Positions 1 to 11,639 of a stretch of DNA of 64,000 bases are shown here, in pieces (position 1 is the stretch's first letter; every line of letters starts with the position of its first letter). Source of the stretch: Marasmius tenuissimus (Eukaryota > Basidiomycota > Agaricomycetes > Agaricales > Marasmiaceae). The translations under genes were made by a program, and so were the position numbers. The stretch is taken from the NCBI GenBank assembly GCA_029532415.1, contig JAQOTA010000067.1:496001-560000 (forward strand), written 5' to 3'. The notes beneath the pieces were generated by a model that saw only the letters and a program-made list of their open reading frames with translations, had not been told where the DNA came from and ran no database searches.

Positions 1-3000
1 GGGAAGCAGCTCGGTCGTGTCATTCCATTCAAAGGCAGGGATTACATGTGAACACCAGATTACGCATGCTGGGTCCACAAAACCAAATGCTTCAGGATCC
101 TTCACATCGAGAAAGCGGACTTTTGGTAAGTGCTTCATCTTCCATCCCCAAGTATAGCCCTCCTCAAACTCGAACCACCAAACAAACAGAAACTCCATGC
201 GACGCATTCTACGTTTCGTAGGGTTGGTACCGCCGACATAGAGGACATTGGCGTGATAGATTCCAATGACCCGAGCCTACAGGAGGATGGGAGTCGTCAC
301 TATCGCCCAACATCATGATGTGTGGCCGCCACCTGAAACCAATGGTCCCTTGCTTTCGGCGGCAGTCATATGAGGTGTAGTGGACTCGGAAACAAGAATG
401 TTTGTAAAAACAATCGCCATCAACGTGTAGACGATACAACTTGTTATCCAGAATGGAGGCTGGATCAACGTCCAGAATGCACAATATCAAGTGTCGGTAG
501 AGCTTCGCCTGAAAGCCCTGGTCGTATATAGTCAGCACCCCGCAAACAAGATACTTACAGTAATGCACGTACCTGCAGAGTGATGTCGGCCTTGGACATC
601 TTTACTACGTTGTCCAACTCCACAGGGAGGTTTTGAGGGAATTGGTGATGTGACGAGATATCTGCTTCTAGTAGCTGCTTGTGGTTACCCGGACAGTGTG
701 GTTGGCTACGTTCTGCCCTACGGCCAACCCTATGCTGAACCATGACAAGGGACGCTATCTGTCCTTCGGGCTTGTTCTTGTTGGTTATTTGGTACTTATT
801 TTTGACGCGCCTGTGCTCCTGTTCACCCTGTAGTACATCTATTCATATGTTTTTGGATTGGAGTGTAGGAGAAACTTACAGCTTGGATGCTCATTCCATT
901 GACGGTTCCATATGTGATAATTGAATCGGCTGCGTGCCCGAGCATGTGTGTCTTGTAATTCGTCATGTAAAAGTTCTTTGACCGGGGCTCTTTGTCTCCT
1001 CCAGGATCCCTCTTGAGATGTGACCGAACTTCGTTGTCAGTCTCCTTGGTTTTGATGGAGGCGACTGGCTTCAGGTACCAACAAAGGTAATCTCCTAGTT
1101 CTGAAGTTGCAGTCCTCAAAGACTGAATTGTCGAGTCTGTATGCTGCCTCAGGTTGTGGTAGCTGTCGTAAGTGGCGAAGACAAATAGAAAGTCTTGGAT
1201 CAGGTCATTGAGTTCCGGTGGGAACAGGCCCTGGAAACAGGGAAGAGCGCACTGTGAAAGGATGAGTAGATGTTACAGTTTGATTGGGGCCCGTTGCGTA
1301 CCTGTAAAGCGTCCTGGTAGTCGCAACCAGCAAACTTCGTGAACTGGGAAACTTTGCTCTTGAACCGACGAATTGTGCCGTTCCCAAAGGTCAGTACCTG
1401 GCGGTATTGTTGGTCTAGGTATTTGATTTGTTTCTTCCTCTTCAAGGCGCTCAGGATATGGACATTATGTTTTAAGAAGTCCGAGATCCTCCCTGTGAGG
1501 TTGTGAAAGCTGTCCGGAACGTACAGCTCATAGTGGTTCAATCCAAATGGTTGAAAGACTTTTGAGAATGTGCTCTGAGGAAGATATAAGTAAGAATGGG
1601 TGCAGCAAACGGTCTTGAGGTTCAGCTTACCTGCATAGGAAGTCCTGAAATCTTCTTTAGACGTTTCTGGACATGATCTTGATTCTCAACTGAGTATCCT
1701 TTCTTGAAGATCTTCTTGCGGGCCAACTTGATGCTTGCTACAACATCATTGCTGTCGCTGCAAGCAAGAGTAGTGCGCCAATGGGAATCCGACCGCGTTC
1801 CCAGGAAATGTACATCCTTCATCTGCGTCAAGCACAAGGCACAGGGATGCATCGAAAGGTACTTGATACAAGCCAACATAACCCTAGAAAAGAAAGGTAT
1901 TGAGATTGACGTAATGGTGGACTATAAGACAAAGGCTCACTTTTCGACATAGTTGGCGCTGTAGCAGAAGAACTGATAGAATATAAGCCGGATTATCCCA
2001 TCGGCGCACTCTTCCTTGTAGCCGTTCTTGTAGGCATCGACAAAGCGTGGATCTGACAGAAGGAGGTGCCAGACAGTGTGTAAAAGTCCGACTTTACAGA
2101 AGCAGAGCTCAGCATCTGTCGCCATCCTGTTGAAGTGGCTTTGGTAATGTTTTTGAGTCGTTTTAGGGAGCTGGTAATATCATCAGATCATGCCGTTGAG
2201 AGAGAAAGTGAAAACTTACTGAAGGAAAATATATTACATGATTCATAGCCAACAATGATGGCTTGAGGTGCAAATACTTTGACCAGTTTGCGAAGGTCAG
2301 ATAAGCAGGCCCTAAGCTTGCTTCTCCAAAGTTGGCCAGCTGCGTGGAGTCCGAGTAGAGCATTATGCCCACTATCCCAATCTCGGGGCTTCCTTCTGGA
2401 TGCAGGTGGAGTTGGGCCATGATCTCCTCCTGGAAAGAAAGCATCCTATCCAAGGTGTAACCTTCACCATACACACGCTCGATAGGGCAATTCGGATCTG
2501 TTGGGTGCTTCCAGAAAAGTTTGTAGGGATTGAGACAAAACTCCGCAGAATACGGCTCGCTCATTTCCGTCCTGATGACATCGAAAGGTAGTCAATGCCA
2601 CGCTTCTCTGATGCACACCGTTGGCACATCTTCTTTGGCCACCTCAAATTAGTGTTGCCCACGGCTGGCTTGGCTTGGCTTTGGCTTGGCTCGGAACAGC
2701 TTGGCTCGGGTGTGGCTCACAAGCCACCCGCAGCACGCGGCTTTGGCTTGAAAGCCACTCAAGCCAGCTCAGCCACGGCTTGAGCTACCAAAATTTCCCG
2801 TTTCATTTAATGTAATTTCATCAGACTCAATCCACTGTAAAATGTATATTTTGGGTGTTTTCTACCTAGAGATGCCAAATAACAAGTTGAGGAGTCTAAT
2901 TACACGTGCAAGAGCAGGTCCTGGGTGGACATCAGGGTTTAGACCATGGCTGTACAGGAGCCCGGGTCTGACATGTGTCAGACCTCGTGGCGTGTCAAAG

Positions 3001-4140
3001 CGGATATACATGACATGCTGGTCTGGGGAGTTTTTGCGTGCAGTGGAGAAGTGTTGTATAATAATGAATATGACAATCTATAGAAATTTTCACTGTATTT
3101 CTACTTTGGGGAATCGACTGGCTCAAGCCGGCTGAGCTGGCTTTTGAGCTGGCTCCAAGCCAAGCTGGACAAATGGCTCCAATGGAGCCATTTTTGGCAC
3201 TGGCTTGGCTTGGCTTGGCTTTAAGCCGGCTCAGTCGTGGCTCCAGCCAAGCCGTAGGTAACACTACCTCAAATCCTGCCTGAGGCAGACTGACTTCAAC
3301 CTCACCACTTCTCCATTCATCATGATGTTTGAACGGAAGTCCAGCTGGTTCTGCGGACTCCAGGTGCTTGTAAACACATTGTGCCTCGCATTGCGCACTG
3401 AAATCAAGTAAATTGGCCTGGTCAAAGGCGGGTTGGAGGATCACATCGTGGACAAGACAATCCAAGTCTGTTTTTGACTTGGTTTGTCCTGATCCATGAT
3501 GCCATTTCATGAGGAGGGCCGTCATGACATTGGGATGGGGGTGATACAGATTGCCTTCTCCACCTTCTTTGTCCACTGGCAGTGGTGGCGGTTTGTCCCC
3601 TCCTTCGACTCCATTATCCCTGCGTTTGTTGGATGATATACCAAACACCCTATCTGGTTGACGAGGTGCTGCATTGTGCAGCATGTCTGCCGTATCCTGA
3701 AGAGTATCGCTCCGGTCAATGTCATTCAGAGGCATGAAGTACTGATGTACTTTGAATAGACCAGCATTGTTGGGACTGGACATAAATACAGGAATGCGCT
3801 TGCGCTCCCAATCATGAGACGGTGCACAAGGCTGTACTTGAGGATGTGGAGGGGAATCTGGACGTGGCAGGGACTCTGGACCACCATCATCATGGTTTAG
3901 TGCCCTTCAACCAAGGTACATTTTGGTCAGTACAGTATATAATAATCATGTAGAATTATAATACAATGTTCTAGGCTACAATATGAGTGAAATCAAGGGC
4001 AGATGGCCTGTTTAAATTCTCTTTCATTCTATGAACATTGAGACCGTTGGCATGCGTGCTGACGGCTCGCTTTTTCTCTTTTACAGGACAGGTGTCACCC
4101 GTTCGGACCATACCCCAATTTTGCATACTCCTTGATGGTA
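1..4140 (-). pseudogene. Plavaka-family DNA transposase, partial at left edge, disrupted by a MITE
   Basis: The minus strand carries, in order, the pieces of a Plavaka transposase, a cut-and-paste DNA transposase with an RNase H-like fold common in basidiomycetes. A degenerate C2H2-like zinc finger lies near 4110-3975 (THANGLNVHRMKE, second Cys missing). The N-terminal region follows at 3915-3275 (KWHHGSGQTKSKTDL, GLPFKHHDEWRSGEV). The core at 2564-2225 has the family signature YSDSTQLANFG followed by AYLTFANWSKYLHLKPS. Further exons lie at 2125-1937, 1879-1640 (MLACIKYLSMHPCALC), 1570-1300 (YRQVLTFGNGTIRRF), 1240-900 and 743-210 (RVHYTSYDCRRKQG). The conserved C-terminus at about 180-1 includes FGFVDPACVIWCSHVIPAFEW and continues outside the window. 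Small introns separate the pieces. The MITE at 2650-3266 breaks the coding region, and a stop follows just past the insertion, so the copy is probably dead. Recognition is from remembered family motifs; exon borders are approximate. Confidence 0.85.
2650..3266. mobile_element. Non-autonomous hAT-type MITE nested in the Plavaka transposase
   Basis: This 617-base insertion is flanked by a perfect 8-base target duplication, CCTCAAAT, at 2642-2649 and 3267-3274. Its ends are inverted repeats: TAGTGTTGCCCACGGCTGG on the left and the complement of a right end reading TAGTGTTACCTACGGCTTGG. Both the 8-base duplication and the TAGTGTTGCC-like terminus are typical of the hAT superfamily. The subterminal 100-150 bases are packed with GGCTTGG/CCAAGCC motifs, as expected for hAT transposase binding sites. 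There is no transposase inside, so it must have been moved in trans. It lies within transposase coding sequence. Confidence 0.9.
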
Positions 4141-4390
4141 TGTCTGGTCTTTTCATTCACAAAAAATTAGAACTGATATCATTCCTGCAGTCTAGCTCAC
4201 CGATCAACGAAAAATTGCAGGGTGGAATTGATGGGGAAGAGGAAGAGATGGAAACTGTAATGCTGTCCCGAGCGGAATCGTACTGACTGTACAAGATGGA
4301 AAAGTGACGTGCAGCACAGAAGCAGCGGGCATTGCAGGTGTGTCTATTTTGCTTGCCGTGAACACCAACAACAACTAATGATACCTATAG

Positions 4391-5729
4391 GATGAAAACG
4401 AATATGAAAACAAAGACAAAGACAATGAAGATGATGAGAAGGAAGACAAAGAAAGCGATGAGATTGAGGACGAGGATGAGAACGAGAAAGACGAATGTTG
4501 CACACAAATGATTGTGGACGTTATTGCCGCGAGTCTGCGAGCAGACGCTGCTGCTGCTGGCAGCAGCACTCCCAATCTTCCAATGGATCCCAAACCTATG
4601 AGAACTGCAGAACCAGACCCTTTACCAACGCCAGCCCAGACCGCTGAAGATCCCAAACCCGTATTTGGACCTGACTTGGGTCCTGAGGAAACTGGAACCA
4701 GGCCAATGTACACTGGATGCAATCCTTGGTTAGGCACCAAGGTCTGGGTGATCAGGTCGTTCTCCAAAGCATGCTTGGGAACAGTCCGAGGCATCCATAT
4801 CAACTGGGGGCTGCTGGGAAAGGTCGTCGACATGACTCCTGAAGCGGACCTCAGCAACGTAAAATCCGGTCTCCTGCTCGACATAGAACTCAATGTCGTG
4901 CAAGACGGCCGGGCTCAGCCCATTGAACACATCGACTACTGACACGTTGTCAAGGAGAAAAGTCTTCTCCATCTAAACTGTTGGCGGTCACTTGACCATT
5001 ACCATGAAGTATGATACCTCTGACCTGACCTCCCCAATCCAGATGTTTGTCTTCAGACGTTTGACAAGCGTAAACCTCAATTCAATACCTTGTTCTCGCA
5101 GTGCTACACCACCTCCTCAAATTCATCCTACAATGCGAGATTGCCACGACACCTGGAACCCTCTCTCGGAGCTGGCCCCAACTGAGCAAGACCACTGGAT
5201 CCTTCATCCAAAATCGGCTGGCTTGCACATCCAGGTCTGAATCGTTGGTGGGCCTCACGACTCTGGAGACAAGAGCATCTACATCAAGCCTGTTTCCCGA
5301 ACCCACAGTGTTGAAGTCGAATACAAACCAGGGAAAGGGAGATTAGCAGTTGCTCATACCATCCCTCATCACCGCATTGCTTGCTCGCTGGAGGCTATTA
5401 AGGCCAGCACGGAAACTTTGCTCATGGTAGTAATGGCCAGCTTGGACTCGAACATAGGGAAGCTCGTTTGTTGTATCCATACACTTTACCTAGGAGAGCA
5501 GAAGTCAGAGAATGAGTGGATCATGGGAGGTGTCATTGAGAGAGAGAACAAAGAAGATAGCCTTACCGAAGAGACTCTCAAGCTCCAACTACACCTTCAT
5601 GTCGTGAGGGTGAAGGAGTCAGCTCAACAAAAAGCTGCGGCAAAGCAATACATGCATGCTGCCAGGGAGGTGGCTAGAATAAAGTACGCTCATAGACCAG
5701 AGATTCAACTTTACGCTACTTCTGCATAA
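4391..5729 (+). pseudogene. KOW-type (Spt5-like) agaricomycete protein, 3' part, with one in-frame stop
   Basis: A coding stretch opens after a splice acceptor at 4389-4390 with a very acidic segment (DENEYENKDKDNEDDEK). It continues through a proline-rich linker to a KOW-like module around 4730-4940 (LGTKVWVIRSFSKACLGTV, then WGLLGKVVDMTPEADLS). After a likely intron near 4943-4990 the frame runs from about 4990 to 5729 and is broken once, by TGA at 5238-5240. The last part (LLMVVMASLDSNIGKLVCCIHTLYLGEQ and an amphipathic lysine-rich end) resembles the C-terminus of a large uncharacterised agaricomycete family with KOW repeats. Such modules bind RNA polymerase or RNA in Spt5, but the role here is unknown. 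No clear start exon was found; candidate 5' sequence at 4040-4390 contains stops. Either the gene is dying or the stop lies in an unrecognised intron. Confidence 0.5.
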
Positions 5730-5944
5730 TTTCTTGTGGTATCTACAATTTTGTCTAGCTACTGTTTATCGGGAATCCAGCTTCGTTACCTATTGCGATC
5801 TGTGTGATGTATGTGACGTATGCAACTGACCAACGTGACACACGGCTGGCCTGACGCGATTTAAAACTCCACTGGCTCAGCCTACAAATCCCCCCTCCCA
5901 ATCCTCCCTTCCCCGTCTCTTGTTTGTTGGAAAACTTCAGCCGG

Positions 5945-6072
5945 CCATATAAGGGTACCGCCCATATTTGGCCTGGTTCTCCGACTAATGATGCCCCATA
6001 TATGGAGCCTTATAAGTGAATTTCAGCTTATATACCCTTTTCTGGAAAGAGTTATCAAAAGGCCTTATTAGG
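5945..6072 (+). promoter_or_regulatory. Cluster of four perfect CArG (MADS-box/Mcm1-SRF type) sites plus TATA
   Basis: Four exact CC(A/T)6GG boxes occur within 128 bases: CCATATAAGG at 5945-5954, CCATATTTGG at 5962-5971, CCATATATGG at 5996-6005 and CCTTATTAGG at 6063-6072. A near match, CCTTATAAGT, lies at 6008-6017. A TATA-like CTTATATACC lies near 6028. The next plausible start codon is at 6160. CArG boxes are bound by MADS-domain factors such as Mcm1 and SRF/Rlm1 relatives; binding here is inferred. Confidence 0.6.
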
Positions 6073-6159
6073 TCATCAGGCAGTTTTGCAACATTCCTCT
6101 ACCACCACCATCCCTGCATATCATCCTCTCTCCTCATGTCTACTGCAGCTCGTCATTGA

Positions 6160-7957
6160 ATGCAGCACCTTTCTCGCCTGCCTTCACCTCGTACTTCTGA
6201 CCCCACTACTGGCCTCACCGCTGCTAAACGTAAAGGTTTTGAGGATGTGATCAGCTCAGAAACAGAAAAGTCCAAACAGCTTCGAGTCAGGTAGGTGTTT
6301 TCTTCTTTGTGGCGGCTACATACTGACATTGTTTACAGGAAGAGTGCGAAGCACCCTTCTGAGGAAAAATCTCAGAAGGAGCAGCTATATACCTCGGCAA
6401 AGTACTTCAAGCACATGATCAAGCCATTTGAAACTATCTACACCGTTGTCATGGAAGGAATGAAAGCAGATGGATGTGAAAAATGGGCCGGCTTGATCAG
6501 TCATCTACCCAACTCAATCCTGGTTGATGAGGTTCAACCCGATCAAGCTCAACCCAATGGTGCTCAACCCAAAGTCATTCAACCCGAGGCCAGCACATCA
6601 GGTACATCTGCTGATGATAACGCTGATGAGGTAGACTCAGATTTGGACCCAGACCGAGAATATGAGGATGCAAAGTGAGTTTTACATTTTCTTTGGCACA
6701 TATACCTACTGATATCATCTTCTCAGAGCCCGAGCCAACTTCAAAGAACAGTGTACCAAATCGTGGAAGGCATTGATGAAAGCACACCCTGTTGTACTCG
6801 AGTTTGTCAACTACTGCGCTGAGAAGGACAACCTTGAAGGCCTTCTCACCATGCTCAACCTGGTATATACAATGTTTCATTGTTGACATTCGCTAACCTA
6901 CATTGAATAGCTGACGGAAAACCCAATGCTATGCTCTACAATGATAACAAGAAGTTGAAGGACAAGGTCTTTGACCTCATTGAGCCCCCCTTCTATGGCG
7001 TTGCCCATGATGATGAAGATGCCAACCAGAAGGTGCTTGGTATCACTCATCCCACCATCCTCAAGCTATTCCTGGACTGGAAGGATATACCGAAGTATAG
7101 AGATGGCAACAAGGACCATCAAGCCAAGTGAGTAGTTCTCTTTCTTCGGTTGCATTTGTTGTGACTGATTCTTTCCTCCAGGGTGAATGAGCAGTACCGG
7201 TCTGTCACCGAACCCAAGGTGTTCAAAGCTTCAGGCTTCCCGGCCTTTCTATACAACATCCGGCTGGTCAAGTCTATGCACATGAAGTACGATTTCCTGC
7301 TCTCCCCGTGCCTTGCCAATGTATGTCGTTCTTTGTTCCATGTTTTGCACAATCCCTGACTTTCTTTCTTACAGTTCGGGAGGTTTGTTCTTCTATCGGA
7401 GCATGGGAGCGACGATGACAATAAGAAATCTACCAAGGCAACAAACGCCAACATCATGGAAGTGACGTCTATCACTATTCAGTTCACTGCTTATATTGCC
7501 TGCTTGGTATGTGCTGCTATCCTGAACTGACCCTTTTGCTCAACATTGGACACAGATGTGTCATGCACTTTCTCCCGCCAAGCAGTCATCCGAGAAGGAC
7601 AAACGCTTCGTATACTCTGACTTCTTCTATCTGATCATCGACATATACGACAACATGCTCCCTGAGTTCCAGCATCGAACCAGTTACGACTCTCACTGAC
7701 ACTGTGACTATAGATAAATCTTCGGAAACTCAAAGGGCTGGGTTAAGAAGAGCCATCGCTCAGGAGAGGCCTTCACTGATCCCAAAGCTGTTGCCTTCTT
7801 GAAAGAGCTCAAGGCAGACCGTGATGCTGCTGCTAAGGCCCAGGAAGAGTGCGCTGCAGCTGCAGCTGCCAAGGCTCAAGAAGTGCACGACGCTGCTGCT
7901 GCCAAGGCTCAAGATGGTGCTGCTGCCAGTGGTGCCAGTGAAGGTCCAGCTGCTTGA
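6160..7957 (+). CDS. DUF6698-like agaricomycete protein, possibly decayed
   Basis: A multi-exon gene matches a large uncharacterised agaricomycete family that I believe is DUF6698. Exons read by eye are 6160-6290, 6339-6674, 6727-6862, about 6911-7127, 7182-7320, 7375-7506, 7556-about 7680, and about 7718-7957. Recognisable family segments are ARANFKEQCTKSWKALMKAHP, NANIMEVTSITIQFTAYIACL and YSDFFYLIIDIYDN. The C-terminus is an alanine-rich helical repeat (AAKAQE, AAAKAQD). Two junctions do not work with canonical splicing. Between exons 3 and 4 the frames differ by one base. Between 7680 and 7718 there are in-frame TGA and TAA codons and only a 31-base candidate intron. The gene may be a recent pseudogene or may use unusual splicing. 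Start at 6160 was chosen because it is the first ATG that joins the downstream frame (an earlier ATG at 6136 stops after seven codons). Function unknown. Confidence 0.55.
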
Positions 7958-8264
7958 GGTGTCAAATCATTCTTTCTCTCTCCCACTTTCTCTTTGCTTT
8001 TGTTCTGCTGTTGTGCTTTTGTATTGCATTTCCTATACCCATTGCTATCATGTAGTCTGTCATACCTGTTGCTATCTGTATCAGTACTGTGAATGAAATT
8101 GTGCCTGCTTTGTACCACCTATTTTATGATTGAGCAACCATGAGCTGTCTACTGAGGCTTGATAAGGACCTTCCAGGTTGTTGGGTACTAACCTGTTTGT
8201 ACTAGCCTGTGCCTGTCTATTCATTCCCACCTGTTCTGGCTTCATCTCATTATTACATGTTATT
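7958..8264. other. 3' flank of the DUF6698-like gene
   Basis: Pyrimidine-rich sequence with no convincing coding content. It probably holds the 3' untranslated region and polyadenylation signals of the gene ending at 7957. Confidence 0.3.
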
Positions 8265-8525
8265 CCGTGTCTATCTGGTTACTGCGTGTCAATCTGACTC
8301 TATTTGATCACCGTGCATCACCAACTCTATCTAATCAATGTGCGTCTATCTAAACTCATCGAATCACCGTGTGTCAAACTAACCTCATCTAATCATGGTG
8401 CTTCAGTCTAGCCCAATCTAATTGTGTCGCATCAATCTGCTGCCATCTAATCAAAGCTCTCAGTCTGGTCCCATCCAATCACGTCGCTTCAGTCTGTGCT
8501 CAACTAGTCACCACGCATCAATTTG
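8265..8525 (+). repeat. Degenerate tandem repeat, about nine units of 27-30 bases
   Basis: Successive units follow a loose pattern of ATCTAATCA, then a variable G/C-rich pair of triplets, then GTCAATCT or CATCA. Examples are TTTGATCACCGTGCATCA, TCTAATCAATGTGCGTCT, TCGAATCACCGTGTGTCA, TCTAATCATGGTGCTTCA and TCCAATCACGTCGCTTCA. Unit length stays near 29 bases while the sequence has drifted strongly. No reading frame spans it. Confidence 0.6.
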
Positions 8526-9439
8526 TTGTATGTTATTCAGGTATTGATCAGAGGGTACCAATCTGATATGTGCTGATATTTTCTCAACAGTCCTAAGAGA
8601 CTGACCAGGCCTATCAGGTTGGTAGTCCCTGATTCCAACTGCCGGGGCTGGTCAGTGACTGACCGGATCCACATAGGTTCGCTGGTGAATACACTTGCCG
8701 TAGAGTAGAATTCGTGCCTAAAGGTATAGTTTGTCTTTGGCCAGTTTTGTCAAAGGAGGGTCTACTCCTCACTTACTGAAGTAGCGAAGGATGGTAGTGA
8801 TGATAGCAGCTTCAGATTCTGGGCCATCGTGGAAGTCCGTTCAGAATCTGACTTGGAGAGAATGAGTTATATGGTGCAGTGTGCGCAATCAAGCTCCATA
8901 AGAGGCCCCAATCGAGAGTTCATCAGGGGCCAACAAGCTATTCAGAGAGGGAATGATCAGGATATTAGTGTGACTGGGTATTCAGCGGAGATGAATAGCT
9001 CCTACACGCCCAACGGCCAACATCAAGAATTTACGGGTCCTGAGTGTCTCAAATGGGGATGCCATCTCAGGTGGAAAGTAACGGAAGCGGTAGGTCAATT
9101 GGGTACCTCGACTAGGATATTAGGAGCCATTATGAAGCTTCCAGTCCCAGTTGCCTGTTCAACGATCCATACACAAGATATGCGGTTCCAGAAGGGTTGA
9201 GAGCTGAGAAGACACCTCGACTTGTGGGAAATACGGAGCAAAATGATCGATTAGGTATGATTTGGACCACCGTGGCAGTAGATTCTATCATATATTAGAT
9301 GTGTAGGTCAACTGCTAGCTTGAAATGAATAAGCAGTATCAAGCACGTGTTTGTGAACCTCTCATTATCCTGGTATGTATGAATCATTGCTGGAGTCTGC
9401 CAACATGATTGCGGCCACGGGAAGCCAAATGAACAGCAC
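8526..9439. other. Intergenic spacer with one unsupported frame
   Basis: No recognisable gene. A 123-codon open frame at 8829-9200 (plus) shows no family motif, repeat or membrane segment that I can identify, so I do not call it a gene. Confidence 0.3.
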
Positions 9440-10860
9440 AAATTCACGACACCACGACACGAGATATTCCTCATATTCTATCCGCCTCCATCTCATTTAG
9501 GTCCGCTCACCTTTGACAGTTCGAAACATTCGTGTCACCTCTCTTATGGTATTTCAATCTCCACACACGCAAAAATGTAGACTGTCGCGGCGGACCTCGT
9601 TGATCACCGTTTTACTCGAACAGGTGGCAAGGTAGTTTCCCAGGTCCTCATCCTCAATACCCCGCTCTTCTGCACCACTCAAGAAGGTAGTCCACAAAAT
9701 ACCATCCAGATAGCATGGAAGACAGCAATGCTGAAAAGGTTAGCTCCTAACTTTTACATTTTGAACCTTGTGCTCACGATCGTGGCTTCAAAGTGCACCT
9801 CAAGAACTGTTTGGGCCATGTGCCCATATTTCCACCAAATTGTTGGACAAGAGGCGTCTGTAGTATGGAGAGGTCGAACTTGCGTTGAAAAGGGTTATTT
9901 CTCGTCGTAGATAGCACATCAGGTAGGCTTGTATTTTCTCGCCGCATGCTGTTCGCTCTAAACTGCAATAAAGACAGATGTGTGTATTAGACTTTGAAAC
10001 TAGTAACAACAATAAACTCGTGGTGGTCATTAGATGTCTCTATCCAACACTAGCAATGACAGTTATGAATCTCTGCCAGCGCCTCAAAGAAAACACCGGT
10101 GGAATATCATATTTTCCCCGCGTCTTCAAAAGTACTCAGGCGTTGGTTGTCATCAACTCATCGCCCACTCGAGGTTGAAACTTTCAGCAATCACCAGATC
10201 TGACCTGGTGACACGTCGCACTAAGCTTTCAGACAAGAGGGAACGAGGCAGAGAAATAGAGAACTCTATACTGGTGAGGAATAAACCAGCTCAAGACTGG
10301 GGAATACATGCAGAGTATCTACTTCTTATATACTACTGAGAGGACTACGGCGTGTGTCTATGGTGAGGTATGACATCAAGGTATGACATCATGAAACAGT
10401 ATCTGAAACAGGACTAACATGTGTCTACAGCATGTGGGTCCCTTCATGTATCTACCATGTGTCTATATGATAAAGATAAGATGGAAAATGATAAGATAAG
10501 GAGAAAAGATAAGATAGGAGGGAAATTCATGACAGAAACTCTCTGACGTACTACTCCGTCGGTTGCAAGCCACGGACCTTGCCAGTAGTCCTAATTTGAC
10601 GAGACCAGAGAGGGCCCGAGGCCCTTTGAATTAGAAAACACACCAGTCACGATTGATCGTCTCTCGCCTCGAAACATCTTACATGTTGCTCTATGATCAT
10701 GATTTGATCCCTCGCATCTAGCCATTGTTTAGTACGAAGATTTTTTCCCTGCAGCGTTGTCTTTGTAAGTAAAATGGTTCTTGGTTCATACTCGGCTATA
10801 TGATAGTCTCTCGTAGAGAGATGCTTCAATACTAACAAACACTTTTTGAGGGTGGAGGGC
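9440..10860 (+). repeat. Duplicated spacer segment S, copy 1
   Basis: This stretch aligns by eye with 22080-23080. Shared anchors include CCTCATCCTCAAT, GACAAGAGGCGTCTG versus GACAAGGGGTGTCCG, the phrase TTTTCCCCG, and CGCCCACTCG followed by a GGTTGC.AGCCACG match. The alignment is interrupted here by an LTR-like insertion at 10182-10534. No intact coding frame is shared between the copies, so it looks like duplicated non-coding or decayed sequence. Confidence 0.6.
10182..10534. mobile_element. Solo LTR-like insertion with 5-base target duplication
   Basis: Relative to the sister copy of segment S, 353 extra bases are inserted between two GAAAC repeats (10177-10181 and 10535-10539). The right end is TTCATGACA and the left end TTTCAGCAAT, which looks like a mutated TGTCA..AA terminus. 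It contains a TATA-like CTTATATACTA about 150 bases in, similar in place and sequence to the solo LTR at 20169-20652. No internal protein-coding region. Confidence 0.6.
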
Positions 10861-11639
10861 GTGCTGTAGAACGAGTGTCTATTACCTTTTCTTTTTTCCC
10901 CCGGGAGACATCTACAACACTCGTATGTTTCTCTTAAACAGGTCTGGTACGTGTGAGCCCAGCATACAAGCGCGAATGACGACCATGATTCTCAATCCCA
11001 ATCTTGATAGCCCGGGAATGGTCCGTAAGTATATCCTCGCATTCTTTCACATTTACATTCAATCTCATCTAAATGCCACGGTACTTACAGTTTCTCCCAT
11101 CAGGTTTCCCGATACGTTGAAGCCCCAGGTTCTCCCCATCCCCACAACCCTCGGCCAATCTTTTAAAGAGGATTGGACGGGCCATTGAACCAATTATCGG
11201 TGAATCCTTTTGTGGATCTCCTACAAATTGAAGTGGTATGTAAGGTGATGAGCGGAATTGCATTTTGTCCGGCGAAATACCAAACCCACCTTCCTGTCGA
11301 TGTCTGCCAAAAGCTCTGCAAAACACCGGTAGGTTAGAGTACCTTGATCATTCACCAGCTTTATCGCTTACCTACCGCCCACGACCGTAGAACCGTTGGG
11401 TTTTCACCCTTTGACCTCTCCTACATATGACTCAAAGTAAGGGGGCACAGAGAATGAATGAATAGGATCATGCGACTGTTGAAAACTCAAGGGAAGGCGG
11501 ACGCACGCCGCCAAACCATATAGCGAGGTGAGTCGGTGTTCATCTTGTACCCGTCTCAATGACAACTTAGTTTATATCAGACGTTCAGAGCGGGTATCTC
11601 TCTTTGCAGAGACGGGTCATAACAATTTGTTCGCAGTAT
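10861..11639. other. Spacer upstream of array copy A
   Basis: No recognised gene. A short plus-strand frame at 10925-11188 could splice (donor GTAAGTATATCC near 11021) into a peptide beginning MTTMILNPNLDSPGMV, but it ends quickly and matches nothing I know. Confidence 0.25.

Noticed and set aside
8829..9200. A 123-codon plus-strand open frame.
   Set aside because: No motif, no homologous copy in the window and no promoter or splice context.
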